DNA of 64,000 nt, taken from contig NZ_SMRT01000008.1 in assembly GCF_004354045.1 (NCBI RefSeq), positions 62,001 to 126,000 of the forward strand, given 5' to 3'. Positions 25,346 to 33,575 of the stretch are shown in pieces. The position numbers and the translations under genes were made by a program. Position 1 is the first letter of the stretch. Each line of letters starts with the position of its first letter. The stretch is from Paenibacillus piri (GTDB lineage: Bacteria; Bacillota; Bacilli; Paenibacillales; NBRC-103111). The notes below the pieces were generated by a model that did no database searches, was not told the origin of the DNA, and was given only the letters and a program-made list of their open reading frames with translations.

Positions 25346-26224
25346 ATGCAGCCGGTCATTGCCGATCGTTCCACCAATCGTTCCATGGAGTCGTTGAAAA
25401 AGATACATCCGCATACCGTGCCCGTTGTACTGCTGCTCGCATGCTCCGGGCTGCTGCTTTGTATGGCCGCCGCCGCAGCTTTCGGCTGGAACCGGCCGCT
25501 GCGCGCTTCCGGATCGCCGGCCGCGGCTGCGGATCGGCCGCTCCGCTTCATGACCTACAATATTCGCCATGCGGAAGGCTTGGACGGACATGTCCGCTTA
25601 TCCGAGATCCGCAGGCAGCTCGAGCGGGGCGGCGCCGATGTTATCGCCCTGCAGGAGGTTGACCGTTACCGGTGGCGCAGCGGACTGCAGGATCAAGTCT
25701 CGGCTTTGGCGAAGTCGCTGCGGATGTATTACGCCTACAGTCCGGCCGTCCGGCATGGCTTGTCCCAATACGGAATTGCGCTGCTGAGCCGCTATCCGCT
25801 GGACCGTGTACGCACTTATCTGCTGCCCGGCGGTAACGGCACCGAACCCCGGACCGTGCTGACCGCTCAGTTGAAGCTGGGGCCGGAGCGCCCGATGACG
25901 CTGCTCACGACCCATCTGGGCGTAACGCGCCGCGAGCGGGAGCTGCAAATGCCCGCTTTGCTCGCGATTTTACATGCTGTTGAGACGCCGCTTGTCGTGC
26001 TGGGCGATTTCAATATGCCGGATTCCGACCCGTTGGTGAACGGCCTGCACCTAATGCTGGTTCCCGTTCCATTGGAAAGCTCCCAGGCTACTTTGGCGTA
26101 CGGCGGACAGGCCGATCATATTTACACGAGCATGGACTCGGGCTCGATGGCATGGGTACAGGCGTCCCCGGCTTCGGACCATCTTCCGGTATTTTGTCAG
26201 CTCGACCTTTCCGCCATTCGATAA
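25346..26224 (+). CDS. Membrane-anchored endonuclease/exonuclease/phosphatase-family protein
   Basis: A 292-residue EEP-superfamily (DNase I-like) metal-dependent phosphohydrolase. An N-terminal hydrophobic helix (about 24-48) makes it secreted or membrane-anchored. The EEP core has MTYNIRHAEG (metal Asn), DVIALQEVD (metal Glu), LTTHLGV, VVLGDFNMPDSDPL (catalytic Asp-Asn) and the C-terminal ASDHLPVF (His). The start follows GAGGTG with 8-nt spacing; a second ATG at 25385 is possible. Substrate may be nucleic acid, a phosphoinositide-like lipid or a sugar phosphate; the sequence does not decide. Confidence 0.85.
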   Translation: MQPVIADRSTNRSMESLKKIHPHTVPVVLLLACSGLLLCMAAAAAFGWNRPLRASGSPAAAADRPLRFMTYNIRHAEGLDGHVRLSEIRRQLERGGADVIALQEVDRYRWRSGLQDQVSALAKSLRMYYAYSPAVRHGLSQYGIALLSRYPLDRVRTYLLPGGNGTEPRTVLTAQLKLGPERPMTLLTTHLGVTRRERELQMPALLAILHAVETPLVVLGDFNMPDSDPLVNGLHLMLVPVPLESSQATLAYGGQADHIYTSMDSGSMAWVQASPASDHLPVFCQLDLSAIR

Positions 26225-26533
26225 AACAATGCCGGACGATAGTAAAAAAGACTTATTTTTCGCTGATTGCGAGCTATGGAAATGGAGACCGACGAATAAT
26301 TCGGCAGAGCCGCTCGCAACGGGCGGAAAATTTGTTAGTTTTAATACATTCTTAAATAAAGAAAAACTTAGAAATACTTAGTCATTTTTTGACCAAGTGG
26401 ATTGAAGTTGTATAGTACAATAGACTCATTCCATGTCGAACAGTGTTAGCACTGCCTTTAACCTTAATTCCAACTGGGTTTCCGGTACTTACCAGGATGC
26501 TTATTTCGCGCAAGGGGGTCGGGCAGATTTACG
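26225..26533 (+). promoter_or_regulatory. Upstream region of the c-di-GMP module with a candidate promoter
   Basis: TTGACC (26389-26394), 16-bp spacer, TATAGT (26411-26416) is the best sigma-A-like promoter for the HD-GYP gene, leaving a leader of about 110 nt. TACAAT at 26416-26421 is an alternative -10. Nothing else is visible in this 309-nt gap. Confidence 0.45.
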
Positions 26534-27547
26534 ATGAATGAACGGCAGTTATTGAACAAGGTAGGCTACAAAGTCAATAAGGATCTTCTAAACAGCCGGG
26601 GAGTGGTCGTGATCCCTGAACAAACCATCCTGCAGGAGCAGCACGTCGAATGGATATTGAATCACGGCATTTCTCCGGAAGAGCAAGATTTCGAGAACCC
26701 TCAAACGATCACGAGCGACCCTTTGGTGACGCAAGCCAGCGAGATGGTCAAGGACATGTTTCATCTGATCAATGAAGAAAAAGAAATTCCTATCGAGGAA
26801 TTGAACCGCTCCGTTATTCCGACGATTTACCGGGCGGCCGAATTTCCGAGCTTGTTCAGCGTATTATCGGGGCTTCAGGCGAAGGATGATTATACGTACC
26901 GGCATAACATCGGAGTCGGAGTCATCTCGACGCTGATCGGGAAATGGCTGCATCTGTCGAAGGACGAGCTATCCTTGCTAAGTACGGCAGCGACCCTTCA
27001 CGATGTCGGAAAAATACGGATCGACGATGACATTTTGAATAAACCGGGCAAATATTCCAATAAAGAGTATGAAATGATGCAAAATCATACGCTCTACGGG
27101 TTTGAGATTATAAAGCGTACGCCCAATTTGCCGCCGCAGTTGGCTTTAGTCGCTCTGCAGCACCATGAACGGGAGGATGGAAACGGCTACCCGAACGGAT
27201 TGAAGGGCGGACAGATCGAATATTTCAGCAAAATTGTCGCCGTCGCCGATATTTTCCACGCCATGACCTCGAAAAGGGTATACAAGGATGCCATGCCTTT
27301 CTATCGGGTCGTTCGTCAGATGCAGCAGGACAGCTTCGGACAGCTGGACCCTGTCATATGCGGAGTTTTTATTAGCCGGATGATGGAGCTGGCCGTTGGC
27401 GACGAGGTTATTCTCACCGATGGACGCCGGGGGCTGATCATGAACTGCAATCCTCTTGATCTGACGAATCCTTTGGTCAGGGTCGGTGACGAATATATCG
27501 ATTTAAGCAGGAACGGGCAATTGTTTATCCAAACCTTGGTGGGTTGA
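26534..27547 (+). CDS. HD-GYP domain protein (putative c-di-GMP phosphodiesterase)
   Basis: A 337-residue cytoplasmic protein expected to hydrolyse cyclic di-GMP. Residues about 1-110 form an N-terminal domain of the kind found in Bacillales HD-GYP proteins. The HD-GYP domain follows: HNIGVGVIST, TLHDVGKIRIDD (HD dyad), QNHTLYGFEI, HHEREDGNGYPNG (the GYP motif intact) and KIVAVADIFHAMTSKRVYK. The C-terminal 60 residues resemble the DUF3391-type tail (VILTDGRRGLIMNCNPLDLTNPLVRV). Metal-ligand residues appear complete, so it should be active. A diguanylate cyclase begins 30 nt downstream, so synthesis and breakdown are encoded in one operon. Confidence 0.92.
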   Translation: MNERQLLNKVGYKVNKDLLNSRGVVVIPEQTILQEQHVEWILNHGISPEEQDFENPQTITSDPLVTQASEMVKDMFHLINEEKEIPIEELNRSVIPTIYRAAEFPSLFSVLSGLQAKDDYTYRHNIGVGVISTLIGKWLHLSKDELSLLSTAATLHDVGKIRIDDDILNKPGKYSNKEYEMMQNHTLYGFEIIKRTPNLPPQLALVALQHHEREDGNGYPNGLKGGQIEYFSKIVAVADIFHAMTSKRVYKDAMPFYRVVRQMQQDSFGQLDPVICGVFISRMMELAVGDEVILTDGRRGLIMNCNPLDLTNPLVRVGDEYIDLSRNGQLFIQTLVG

Positions 27548-27577
27548 GTGAAAATACGATCATAAGGATGAAAAACG

Positions 27578-28510
27578 ATGGCGAGCCATGACCCCAATAA
27601 CTTCAATCCTGTCGAAAACCTGATGAGGCGGCCAGAAACGCTCGGCCATCTTGTCAGCCAATTGTCGGATGGAATGCATATAGTTGAACGCGACGGCAAC
27701 CTTGCTTATCAGGTACTTTCCCACTACCCGACTCTGCAGCTTGCGAAAAATCCGGAGCCTCTTAATCTGTTTTCCTGTGTGCATCCGGCCCAGAAGCTCA
27801 TGGCGAAGCAATGTCTGGATCGGCTCGTCAACACCGGCTCCAAGGTCATATTCGAATGCCAATGGGCCGCACCGGGGGGAGAATGGTCATGGATGGAGGT
27901 GGTCGGGATACCTGTGCATAGCGAAGAGATGCCCGGCGAACCGCTGTATATTATTGCGACTCGAAGCATTTCTCACGCCAAAGAGCGGGAAGCGGAGCTC
28001 ATCCGTCTTGCCTATCTAGACCCTTTAACCGAGCTGCCGAACCGCAGGGCGTTCGAGCTGAATCTGCAGCAGGCGATCGCCAACGCGAGACGGTTCAATC
28101 ATTTTATGGCGCTCTTTTACACGGATATCGACGACTTCAAACGGATTAACGACAAGTACGGCCACGAGGCGGGGGATATGCTGTTAAAAGCGTTCGCTGC
28201 CAGGGTCAAACGGTGCATCCGGGATATCGATTCGGTCTCGCGCTTGGGCGGCGACGAATTCGTTATTGTGCTGCCGTGGATCGATTCGATTACGAGCGTG
28301 CGCAGGGTTGCGGAACGGGTCATGGCTTGCGTCCGCCAAGGCTGGACGATCGGGGAGCATGTGCTGGATGCGACGATCAGCATGGGGGTTGCCGTATTTC
28401 CCGATGACGGAGCGGACAGCACCCGATTGCTTCAAAATGTGGATAAAGCGTTATACCGGGTTAAAAATAGCGGCCGCAACGATATATCGTATTACAGTCC
28501 TTTTCATTAA
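27578..28510 (+). CDS. Diguanylate cyclase (PAS-like sensor plus GGDEF)
   Basis: A 310-residue cytoplasmic protein. Residues about 20-140 look like a PAS domain (ERDGNLAYQVLSH, GGEWSWMEVVGIPV, the typical PAC ending). The GGDEF domain begins DPLTELPNRRAFE, with TDIDDFKRINDKYGHEAGD and an intact RLGGDEF active site. An RxxD inhibitory site (RDID) lies exactly five residues before GGDEF, so product inhibition is expected. No membrane helix: the signal is cytoplasmic. It is the middle gene of the HD-GYP, GGDEF, CheY-like operon; the next gene starts 34 nt downstream. Confidence 0.93.
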   Translation: MASHDPNNFNPVENLMRRPETLGHLVSQLSDGMHIVERDGNLAYQVLSHYPTLQLAKNPEPLNLFSCVHPAQKLMAKQCLDRLVNTGSKVIFECQWAAPGGEWSWMEVVGIPVHSEEMPGEPLYIIATRSISHAKEREAELIRLAYLDPLTELPNRRAFELNLQQAIANARRFNHFMALFYTDIDDFKRINDKYGHEAGDMLLKAFAARVKRCIRDIDSVSRLGGDEFVIVLPWIDSITSVRRVAERVMACVRQGWTIGEHVLDATISMGVAVFPDDGADSTRLLQNVDKALYRVKNSGRNDISYYSPFH

Positions 28511-28544
28511 GCTAGCGACAAGAGGAAAACGAGGAGCGAACAGC

Positions 28545-28904
28545 ATGGCGAAAATATTGGTGGTAGACGATGCCGCATTTATGCGGATGATGCTGAAGGA
28601 TATTTTGGAAAAAAACGGGCATGAGGTCGTAGGAGAAGCCGAGAACGGGCTGATTGCCGTAGAAAAATATAACAAGCTGCATCCGGATTTGGTTACGATG
28701 GATATTACGATGCCGGAAATGGAAGGGATTGAAGCGCTCAAACAGATCAAGAGCCAGCATCCTGCGGCGAAGGTCATTATGTGCTCGGCCATGGGCCAGC
28801 AGCATATGGTCGTGCAAGCGATCCAGGCCGGAGCGAGAGACTTTATTGTCAAACCGTTTCAACCGGAACGTGTGATCGAATCGATCCAAAAGGCGCTGGG
28901 CTAA
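28545..28904 (+). CDS. CheY-like single-domain response regulator
   Basis: A 119-residue receiver domain with no output domain. It has the acidic pair in LVVDDAAFM, phospho-acceptor Asp in TMDITMPEMEGIEAL, the conserved Ser in MCSAMGQQ and Lys in IVKPFQPERV. ATG 28545 follows GAGGAGC. High likeness to chemotaxis CheY suggests a role in motility signalling or phosphorelay, linked by operon to c-di-GMP turnover. The cognate histidine kinase is not in the window. Confidence 0.92.
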   Translation: MAKILVVDDAAFMRMMLKDILEKNGHEVVGEAENGLIAVEKYNKLHPDLVTMDITMPEMEGIEALKQIKSQHPAAKVIMCSAMGQQHMVVQAIQAGARDFIVKPFQPERVIESIQKALG

Positions 28905-28961
28905 TCTCGGCGGCCTGGAGCGGGAATGGTTCAAGCCACTGCAAATAGACGGTATGGAAGG

Positions 28962-28989
28962 AAGGTCCTGCTTATTCAGGTCCTTTTTT
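28962..28989 (+). terminator. Terminator of the c-di-GMP/receiver operon
   Basis: AAGGTCCTG / CAGGTCCTT stem with one T-T mismatch, 6-nt loop, followed by TTTTTT. Confidence 0.75.
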
Positions 28990-29091
28990 GTTGTGCCTTT
29001 TTTCTATTCGCGGATGAAACTCGTTATATTGGGTTTAATTATGGTATATTAAAGAATAAAGGTATTTTTGGAATGCGGTTTTTCTAGTTGA

Positions 29092-29168
29092 AAATATAAG
29101 TTTTTATACTTTGCCTCGCACAACCTTGGCAAACGGGCGCGTCCCCGTGGATAGCGCAGCCGTTTCCA
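29092..29168 (+). repeat. Dispersed terminator-associated repeat, copy 8
   Basis: AAATATAAGTTTTTATACTT leader, GCCTCGCACAACCTTGGC, AAACGGGCGCGTCC, GATAGCGCAGCCGTTTCC. The centre is degenerate. It lies about 100 nt after the preceding terminator, the widest spacing among the copies. The gap 28905-29248 holds only the terminator and this repeat. Confidence 0.7.
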
Positions 29169-29248
29169 GCAATATTTGCCATAACCATTGCTCGGCATTA
29201 GAATGATCTTAACCGCGTAACCGAACGAACTCAAGGAGAAGCCGTATC

Positions 29249-29875
29249 ATGAATATCAAAGAATGGAAGATCGAGCTTCGGCGCAGGGCCGAGGCTGGGC
29301 GCAACGCGCTTACGCCATCGGAACGGAGCGCCAAATCGAAGCGCATCAACGAACTGCTGATCCGGAGAATTAGCGAGGTTCTCGATTCCCGCGGCAAAGC
29401 GGGCCGCAGGCCGACGCTCTTCACGTATATCCCCGTTAAATCCGAGGTGAACGTCATTCCGGTAATGGAAGCCTGCTGGTTAAGGCGATACCGGGTTGTC
29501 GTTCCCAAGGTGCAGCCGGAGCAGAAAATGAAGCTGTTTGAGATTCGTTCCCATTCCGATCTGGAGGAAGGAGCCTGGGGGATCCCGGAGCCTGCATCCG
29601 GCGCCGAACCGCTTGCCGATATACGACAGGTCGATGCGGCGCTTGTGCCGGGTCTTGCCTTTGATCTCGACCTTGGCCGGCTTGGCTACGGGGGCGGGTA
29701 TTATGACCGGTTCATGCAGCAATACGTACGATCCGGGTATGCGAAGCCGTATTTGATCGCCGGCGCATACGATCTGCAAATTATTGAAGAAGTGCCGATG
29801 GGCTTGTTCGATTTTCGACTGGATGAACTGATTACAGAAGCAAGAACCGTCCGGGCGTCCAAGTCGGCGAAGTAA
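29249..29875 (+). CDS. yqgN: 5-formyltetrahydrofolate cyclo-ligase
   Basis: A 208-residue cytoplasmic enzyme converting 5-formyl-THF to 5,10-methenyl-THF with ATP. The family's ATP/folate signature is visible as PGLAFDLDLGRLGYGGGYYD. Other conserved blocks are YIPVKSEVN, VVVPKV and EEGAWGIPEP. Length is normal. The start follows CAAGGAGAA. It leads into the molybdenum cofactor genes with a 39-nt gap and may be co-transcribed with them. Confidence 0.95.
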   Translation: MNIKEWKIELRRRAEAGRNALTPSERSAKSKRINELLIRRISEVLDSRGKAGRRPTLFTYIPVKSEVNVIPVMEACWLRRYRVVVPKVQPEQKMKLFEIRSHSDLEEGAWGIPEPASGAEPLADIRQVDAALVPGLAFDLDLGRLGYGGGYYDRFMQQYVRSGYAKPYLIAGAYDLQIIEEVPMGLFDFRLDELITEARTVRASKSAK

Positions 29876-29914
29876 GCTGTCCGTGCGGTTCTATTTGGAG
29901 AGGAGTGCAGTACA

Positions 29915-30418
29915 TTGGCTGATATCGATGCCGGCCCGTTAACCCATTTTAATGAACAAGGCAGAGCACGCATGGTGGATATTTCCGGGAAGCAGGAGAC
30001 GAGCCGCAGCGCAACCGCCCGTACGACCATTACGATGCTGCCGTCGACGCTGCAGCTGATCAAGCAGGGCAAGATCGGCAAGGGCGACGTGCTGGCCGTC
30101 TCGCAGGTCGCCGCCATTATGGCTGCGAAAAAAACGTCCGACTGGATTCCGATGTGCCACCCGCTTTCGTTGACCGGGGTAGACGTCCGCTTCTCCGATA
30201 ACGGACATAATGAACTATACATAGAAGCTGCGGTTAAGACCAAAGGTCAAACCGGTGTCGAAATGGAGGCGTTAACAGCCGTATCGGCCGCGGCGCTCAC
30301 CGTTTATGACATGTGCAAAGCGGCTGAGAAAACGATGCAAATCGGGCCGACGCTGCTTGTCAGCAAATCCGGCGGCAAAAGCGGCGACTTTCACAGAAAC
30401 GACACCGAATCAAATTGA
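29915..30418 (+). CDS. moaC: Cyclic pyranopterin monophosphate synthase
   Basis: A 167-residue enzyme that, with MoaA, makes cyclic pyranopterin monophosphate, the first step of molybdenum cofactor synthesis. Conserved blocks: ARMVDISGKQETSRSATART, KGDVLAVSQVAAIMAAKKTS, IPMCHPLSLTGVDV (active-site region), TGVEMEALTAVSAAALTVYD. TTG 29915 is the start: GGAGAGGAG lies about 10 nt upstream and the family's N-terminus fits. moaA is not in the window. Confidence 0.96.
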   Translation: MADIDAGPLTHFNEQGRARMVDISGKQETSRSATARTTITMLPSTLQLIKQGKIGKGDVLAVSQVAAIMAAKKTSDWIPMCHPLSLTGVDVRFSDNGHNELYIEAAVKTKGQTGVEMEALTAVSAAALTVYDMCKAAEKTMQIGPTLLVSKSGGKSGDFHRNDTESN

Positions 30419-30467
30419 TTAGGATAAGCTGCAAAGGTACAATGAACCCATGGAGAGGAGTAAGCTT

Positions 30468-30968
30468 ATGCGTTGGAAAGTGGCGATTTTGACCGCAAGC
30501 GATCGAGGATCCCGGGGAGAGCGAGAAGATACGAGCGCCCAGGTGATTCGGGAGCTGATCGAAGAGGAAATCAACGGGGAAATTATCGAATACCGGGTCG
30601 TACCGGACGAAAAGGACGAAATTATGGCGGCTCTTATTGAGATGACCGATTATTTCAAGGTTGATTTGATTCTTACGACGGGCGGAACGGGACTCGCGCC
30701 GCGCGATGTTACTCCGGAAGCGACCTTGAGCGTGATCGACCGCCAGGCTCCGGGCTTTGCCGAGGCGATGCGGATGATTTCCATGCAGAAAACCCGCCGC
30801 GCCATGCTCTCCCGCGCCGTATCCGGCATCCGCGGCCGTACGTTAATCATTAATCTTCCCGGAAGCCCGAAAGGCGTTTCCGAAAATTTGGCCGCGATTA
30901 TGGATCAGCTGCCGCATGCGTTGGGCATTCTGACCGATCGCGAAGGAGATCATGGCGATGAAGCCTAA
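30468..30968 (+). CDS. moaB: Molybdenum cofactor biosynthesis protein MoaB/Mog
   Basis: A 166-residue MoCF-domain protein that adenylylates molybdopterin or acts in that step. It has WKVAILTASDRGSRGERED, LTTGGTGLAPRDVTPEAT (molybdopterin-binding signature), and IRGRTLIINLPGSPKGVSEN. ATG 30468 follows GGAGAGGAG with 7-nt spacing. It overlaps the next gene by 11 nt (start 30958), indicating translational coupling. MoaB and MogA are hard to separate by sequence alone. Confidence 0.93.
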   Translation: MRWKVAILTASDRGSRGEREDTSAQVIRELIEEEINGEIIEYRVVPDEKDEIMAALIEMTDYFKVDLILTTGGTGLAPRDVTPEATLSVIDRQAPGFAEAMRMISMQKTRRAMLSRAVSGIRGRTLIINLPGSPKGVSENLAAIMDQLPHALGILTDREGDHGDEA

Positions 30969-31959
30969 TGCGATGCTCCGCGAGGTAAAAGTTGAAGAAG
31001 CGATAGGCATGGTGCTGGCGCATGATTTGACGCAAATTATTCCGGGCTCCTTCAAGGGCCGGTTGTTTAAAAAAGGGCATGTCATCGCCGAGTCGGATAT
31101 CCCGGCGCTGCTCAGCATCGGGAAAGAGCATATTTATGTTATCGCGATGAAGGCAGGCTGGCTTCACGAGGATGAAGCCGCGCTCCGGCTGGCCCGCGCC
31201 GCTGCCGGAGCGAACGTATCCTTGACGGAGCCGCATGAAGGCAAAGTTTCCTTGAAATCGACCATACACGGGCTGCTCAAAGTGGACAAAGCTTTGGTCG
31301 ATGCAGCCAATGCGATAGATCAGGTCGTGATGTCCACTCTCAGAACGAATACGGTTGTGAAGCCGGGCCAGCAGCTGACGGGCACGCGGGTCATTCCGCT
31401 GCTGGTCGAGGAGGACAAGGTTCGGCAGGCGGAGCGGCTTGCGGCTGCGCCGTGGATTGAGGTCAAGCCGTTTCGCCGCTTGCGCGTAGGCTTGATTACG
31501 ACCGGCAGCGAAGTTTTCAAAGGCCGCATCGAGGATAAATTCGGACCTGTCGTCCGCGATAAAGTAGCCGCGCTCGGCTCCGAGGTAATCGAGCAGCGGC
31601 TGGCGCCGGACGAGAGTGAAACGATCGTGCGCGAAATCCGTTACTTTTTGGACGAATGCAAGGCCGATCTGATTTTGGTCACCGGAGGCATGTCCGTCGA
31701 TCCCGACGACCGAACGCCGGGAGCCATCAAGCAGGCCGGCGCGCGTATTGTCAGCTACGGCACTCCGATGCTGCCCGGCTCGATGCTGCTGATCGGCTAC
31801 CTCGGGGAGGCCCAGGTGCCGGTAATGGGCTTGCCGGGCTGCGTGATGCACGATCCGTATACTTCCTTCGACGTGCTTCTGCCCCGCATTTGCGCAGGGG
31901 AGACGATAGTCCGCGAAGATATTACGGAGATGGGATACGGGGGCTTGTACAGCTGCTAG
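30958..31959 (+). CDS. Molybdopterin-binding (MoCF domain) protein, MoeA-related
   Basis: A 333-residue protein. The C-terminal half is a MoCF/MoaB-like domain: LRVGLITTGSEVFKGRIED, LILVTGGMSVDPDDRTPGAI, VMGLPGCVMHDPY. The N-terminal 150 residues are unlike full-length MoeA, and length (about 330 against about 400) is short, so it belongs to the molybdopterin-binding proteins found beside moaB in Paenibacillaceae rather than to classical MoeA. ATG 30958 has AAGGAG at a 9-nt spacing; ATG 30952 is too close. It could act in molybdate insertion or sense cofactor (inference). Confidence 0.85.
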   Translation: MKPNAMLREVKVEEAIGMVLAHDLTQIIPGSFKGRLFKKGHVIAESDIPALLSIGKEHIYVIAMKAGWLHEDEAALRLARAAAGANVSLTEPHEGKVSLKSTIHGLLKVDKALVDAANAIDQVVMSTLRTNTVVKPGQQLTGTRVIPLLVEEDKVRQAERLAAAPWIEVKPFRRLRVGLITTGSEVFKGRIEDKFGPVVRDKVAALGSEVIEQRLAPDESETIVREIRYFLDECKADLILVTGGMSVDPDDRTPGAIKQAGARIVSYGTPMLPGSMLLIGYLGEAQVPVMGLPGCVMHDPYTSFDVLLPRICAGETIVREDITEMGYGGLYSC

Positions 31960-32031
31960 ACTATGCGCTTTTTGTGTTTCAGCCGCACTCCGCTGCTTCC
32001 GATGCTTTAACGAAAGGAGTTGTACCTTTAT

Positions 32032-32406
32032 ATGAGCTTAAGTCATTTGCTATTGATCGCCATCGTTGCGCTCGTTTTGTTCGGTCCGAACAAGCTGCCG
32101 GAGCTGGGACGCGCTATCGGCCGGACGATGCGGGAATTCAAGAAGGGCGCCGAAGGGCTGCTCGACGACGTCCAGACCGCCGCCCCGCAGGAGGAGCGCA
32201 AGGACGTAACCCCGCGGCCGCAGCCCGATCCGGTATCCGCGATGGTACTGCCGCCTGTGCCGGCTTCGCCTTCGGATGAGCAGCGGCTGCAAGAGCCCCC
32301 TGCGGACGGTCAGCGCGTGACGGAGTCCCCTGCTGAAGCCGCGCAGGAAGCTGCGGCTCCGGTGCCGCCGCCAAAGCCCGCGGATACGAGAAGACTGCCT
32401 GATTGA
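32032..32406 (+). CDS. tatA: Twin-arginine translocase subunit TatA
   Basis: A 124-residue membrane protein forming the Tat translocation pore, which exports folded proteins. It has an N-terminal transmembrane helix LSHLLLIAIVALVLFG, the FGPNKLPELGR hinge, an amphipathic helix (AIGRTMREFKKGAEGLLDD) and a long proline/alanine-rich cytoplasmic tail. ATG 32032 is used; a TTG at 32020 sits closer to GAAAGGAG and adds three residues. tatC follows 43 nt later. Many Tat substrates are molybdoenzymes, so the neighbouring cofactor genes fit. Confidence 0.93.
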   Translation: MSLSHLLLIAIVALVLFGPNKLPELGRAIGRTMREFKKGAEGLLDDVQTAAPQEERKDVTPRPQPDPVSAMVLPPVPASPSDEQRLQEPPADGQRVTESPAEAAQEAAAPVPPPKPADTRRLPD

Positions 32407-32449
32407 ACCAGATGCTTACCACTTTACAGCCAGGTTGGTGAAACACGTT

Positions 32450-33208
32450 ATGGATAAAGATGAAACGATGTCGCTCGTGGAGCATTTGGGCGAGCTTCGC
32501 AAACGGCTTATTTGGATCATTATCGTTCTGATCGTCGGAATGGTCATCGGCTTAATATGTGCGCAGCCATTGATTACCTATTTAAAGGGAGTGCCTCCGG
32601 CGAACGGAATTAACTGGAACGCATTTTCTCCCTGGGACCCGATCAAGATGTACATGAATTTTGCGCTGGTTACCGGTCTGCTTGTAACGCTGCCGTTCGC
32701 TCTTTACCAGATCTGGTCGTTCTTAAAGCCGGGGCTGCGCGAGGAGGAGCAGAAAGCGTCCTTGGTCTTCGTCCCCTTCGCTTTTTTATTGTTTCTAGTC
32801 GGACTTGCCTTTGCTTATTTTATCGTATTCCGAATGGCCTTTTTGTTCGCCTCCGGCATTACGGCAAGGCTGGAGCTGCAGGAGACTTACGGAATCGCGC
32901 AATATTTTTCCTTCATGTTTAATATTTTAATTCCGATCTCGCTCTTGTTCGAGCTGCCCATTGTCATCATGTTTTTGACGAGACTGCGTATTTTGAACCC
33001 GAAACGGCTGAGCAAGCTGCGCCGCTATGCTTACTTGCTGCTGGTCATTGCCGCTTGTGTGATCACTCCGCCTGATATGGTTTCGGCGGTCATCGTATCG
33101 GTGCCGATGATTTTGCTCTACGAGTTCAGCGTGCTGCTGTCCGGCATTGTTTACCGTAAGCAATTGGTCCAGGATAAGGCTTGGGAAGAGGAATTCGGTG
33201 CGAAATGA
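32450..33208 (+). CDS. tatC: Twin-arginine translocase subunit TatC
   Basis: A 252-residue polytopic membrane protein with six helices, the Tat signal-peptide receptor. Family blocks are MSLVEHLGELRKRLIW at the N-terminus, PFALYQIWSFLKPGLREEE, FYFIVFRMAFLFASG-like FAYFIVF, and the LRRYAYLLLVIAACVITPPD segment. The glutamate of the E-LxELR motif is present. ATG 32450 follows GGTTGGTG. It is coupled to tatA and ends at a terminator. Confidence 0.96.
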   Translation: MDKDETMSLVEHLGELRKRLIWIIIVLIVGMVIGLICAQPLITYLKGVPPANGINWNAFSPWDPIKMYMNFALVTGLLVTLPFALYQIWSFLKPGLREEEQKASLVFVPFAFLLFLVGLAFAYFIVFRMAFLFASGITARLELQETYGIAQYFSFMFNILIPISLLFELPIVIMFLTRLRILNPKRLSKLRRYAYLLLVIAACVITPPDMVSAVIVSVPMILLYEFSVLLSGIVYRKQLVQDKAWEEEFGAK

Positions 33209-33209
33209 C

Positions 33210-33251
33210 CCGGTTTTGCAGTGCTGGACGGACTGTGAAGCCGGTTTTTTT
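33210..33251 (+). terminator. Terminator after tatC
   Basis: CCGGTTTTGCAGT / ACTGTGAAGCCGG stem with wobble pairs, followed by seven T, starting 2 nt after the tatC stop. Confidence 0.8.
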
Positions 33252-33338
33252 CCGTTGCAGAGAAAGTAAAAGTTCTACACTTTGCTGTGCCAACCTTGAC
33301 AAACGTGCGCGTCCTTTAAGGACCGCGAAGCCGTTTGC
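33252..33338 (+). repeat. Dispersed terminator-associated repeat, copy 9
   Basis: GAGAAAGTAAAAGTTCTACA leader, TTTGCTGTGCCAA, CCTTGACAAACGTGCGC, a perfect GTCCTTTAAGGAC centre and CGCGAAGCCGTTTGC. It starts at the T-tract of the tatC terminator. AAACG and CGTTT can pair around the centre. Confidence 0.78.
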
Positions 33339-33392
33339 TTCGCACAACCTTGATAAACGCGCTTGTCTCGAAGGATGCGAGGCCGTTTATCC
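33336..33392 (+). repeat. Dispersed terminator-associated repeat, copy 10
   Basis: A core unit fused in tandem to copy 9: GCTTCGCACAACCTTGATAA, ACGCGCTTGTCTCGAAGG, GAGGCCGTTTATCCCGGG. It lacks the AAAGTAAAAG leader, showing that the core can duplicate alone. Confidence 0.75.
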
Positions 33393-33466
33393 CGGGTTAA
33401 GGGGAGCCGTATATTTTACCAAACGTTGGAGACAATGATGGAGGTGTGAAAATTCGGTAAAACTAC

Positions 33467-33533
33467 TTGCAAAATTCCGGCAAACTGAGTATCATAATAA
33501 GTGTTGTTAGCACTTAAGTGATTTGAGTGCTAA
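33467..33533 (+). promoter_or_regulatory. groE promoter with CIRCE operator (HrcA)
   Basis: TTGCAA (33467-33472), 17-bp spacer, TATCAT (33490-33495). The CIRCE element is TTAGCACTT (33507-33515), 9-bp spacer, GAGTGCTAA (33525-33533), with one mismatch in the left arm. HrcA binding here represses groESL except under heat or folding stress. Confidence 0.95.
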
Positions 33534-33575
33534 CGAAAGTTTGCAGAACCCTATTTCAAAGGAGGCTATTTTCTC

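Noticed and set aside
3841..33392. tRNA genes or a CRISPR array in the dispersed repeats
   Set aside because: Copies are scattered one or two at a time, not regularly spaced, and lack an acceptor stem, anticodon arm or CCA context.
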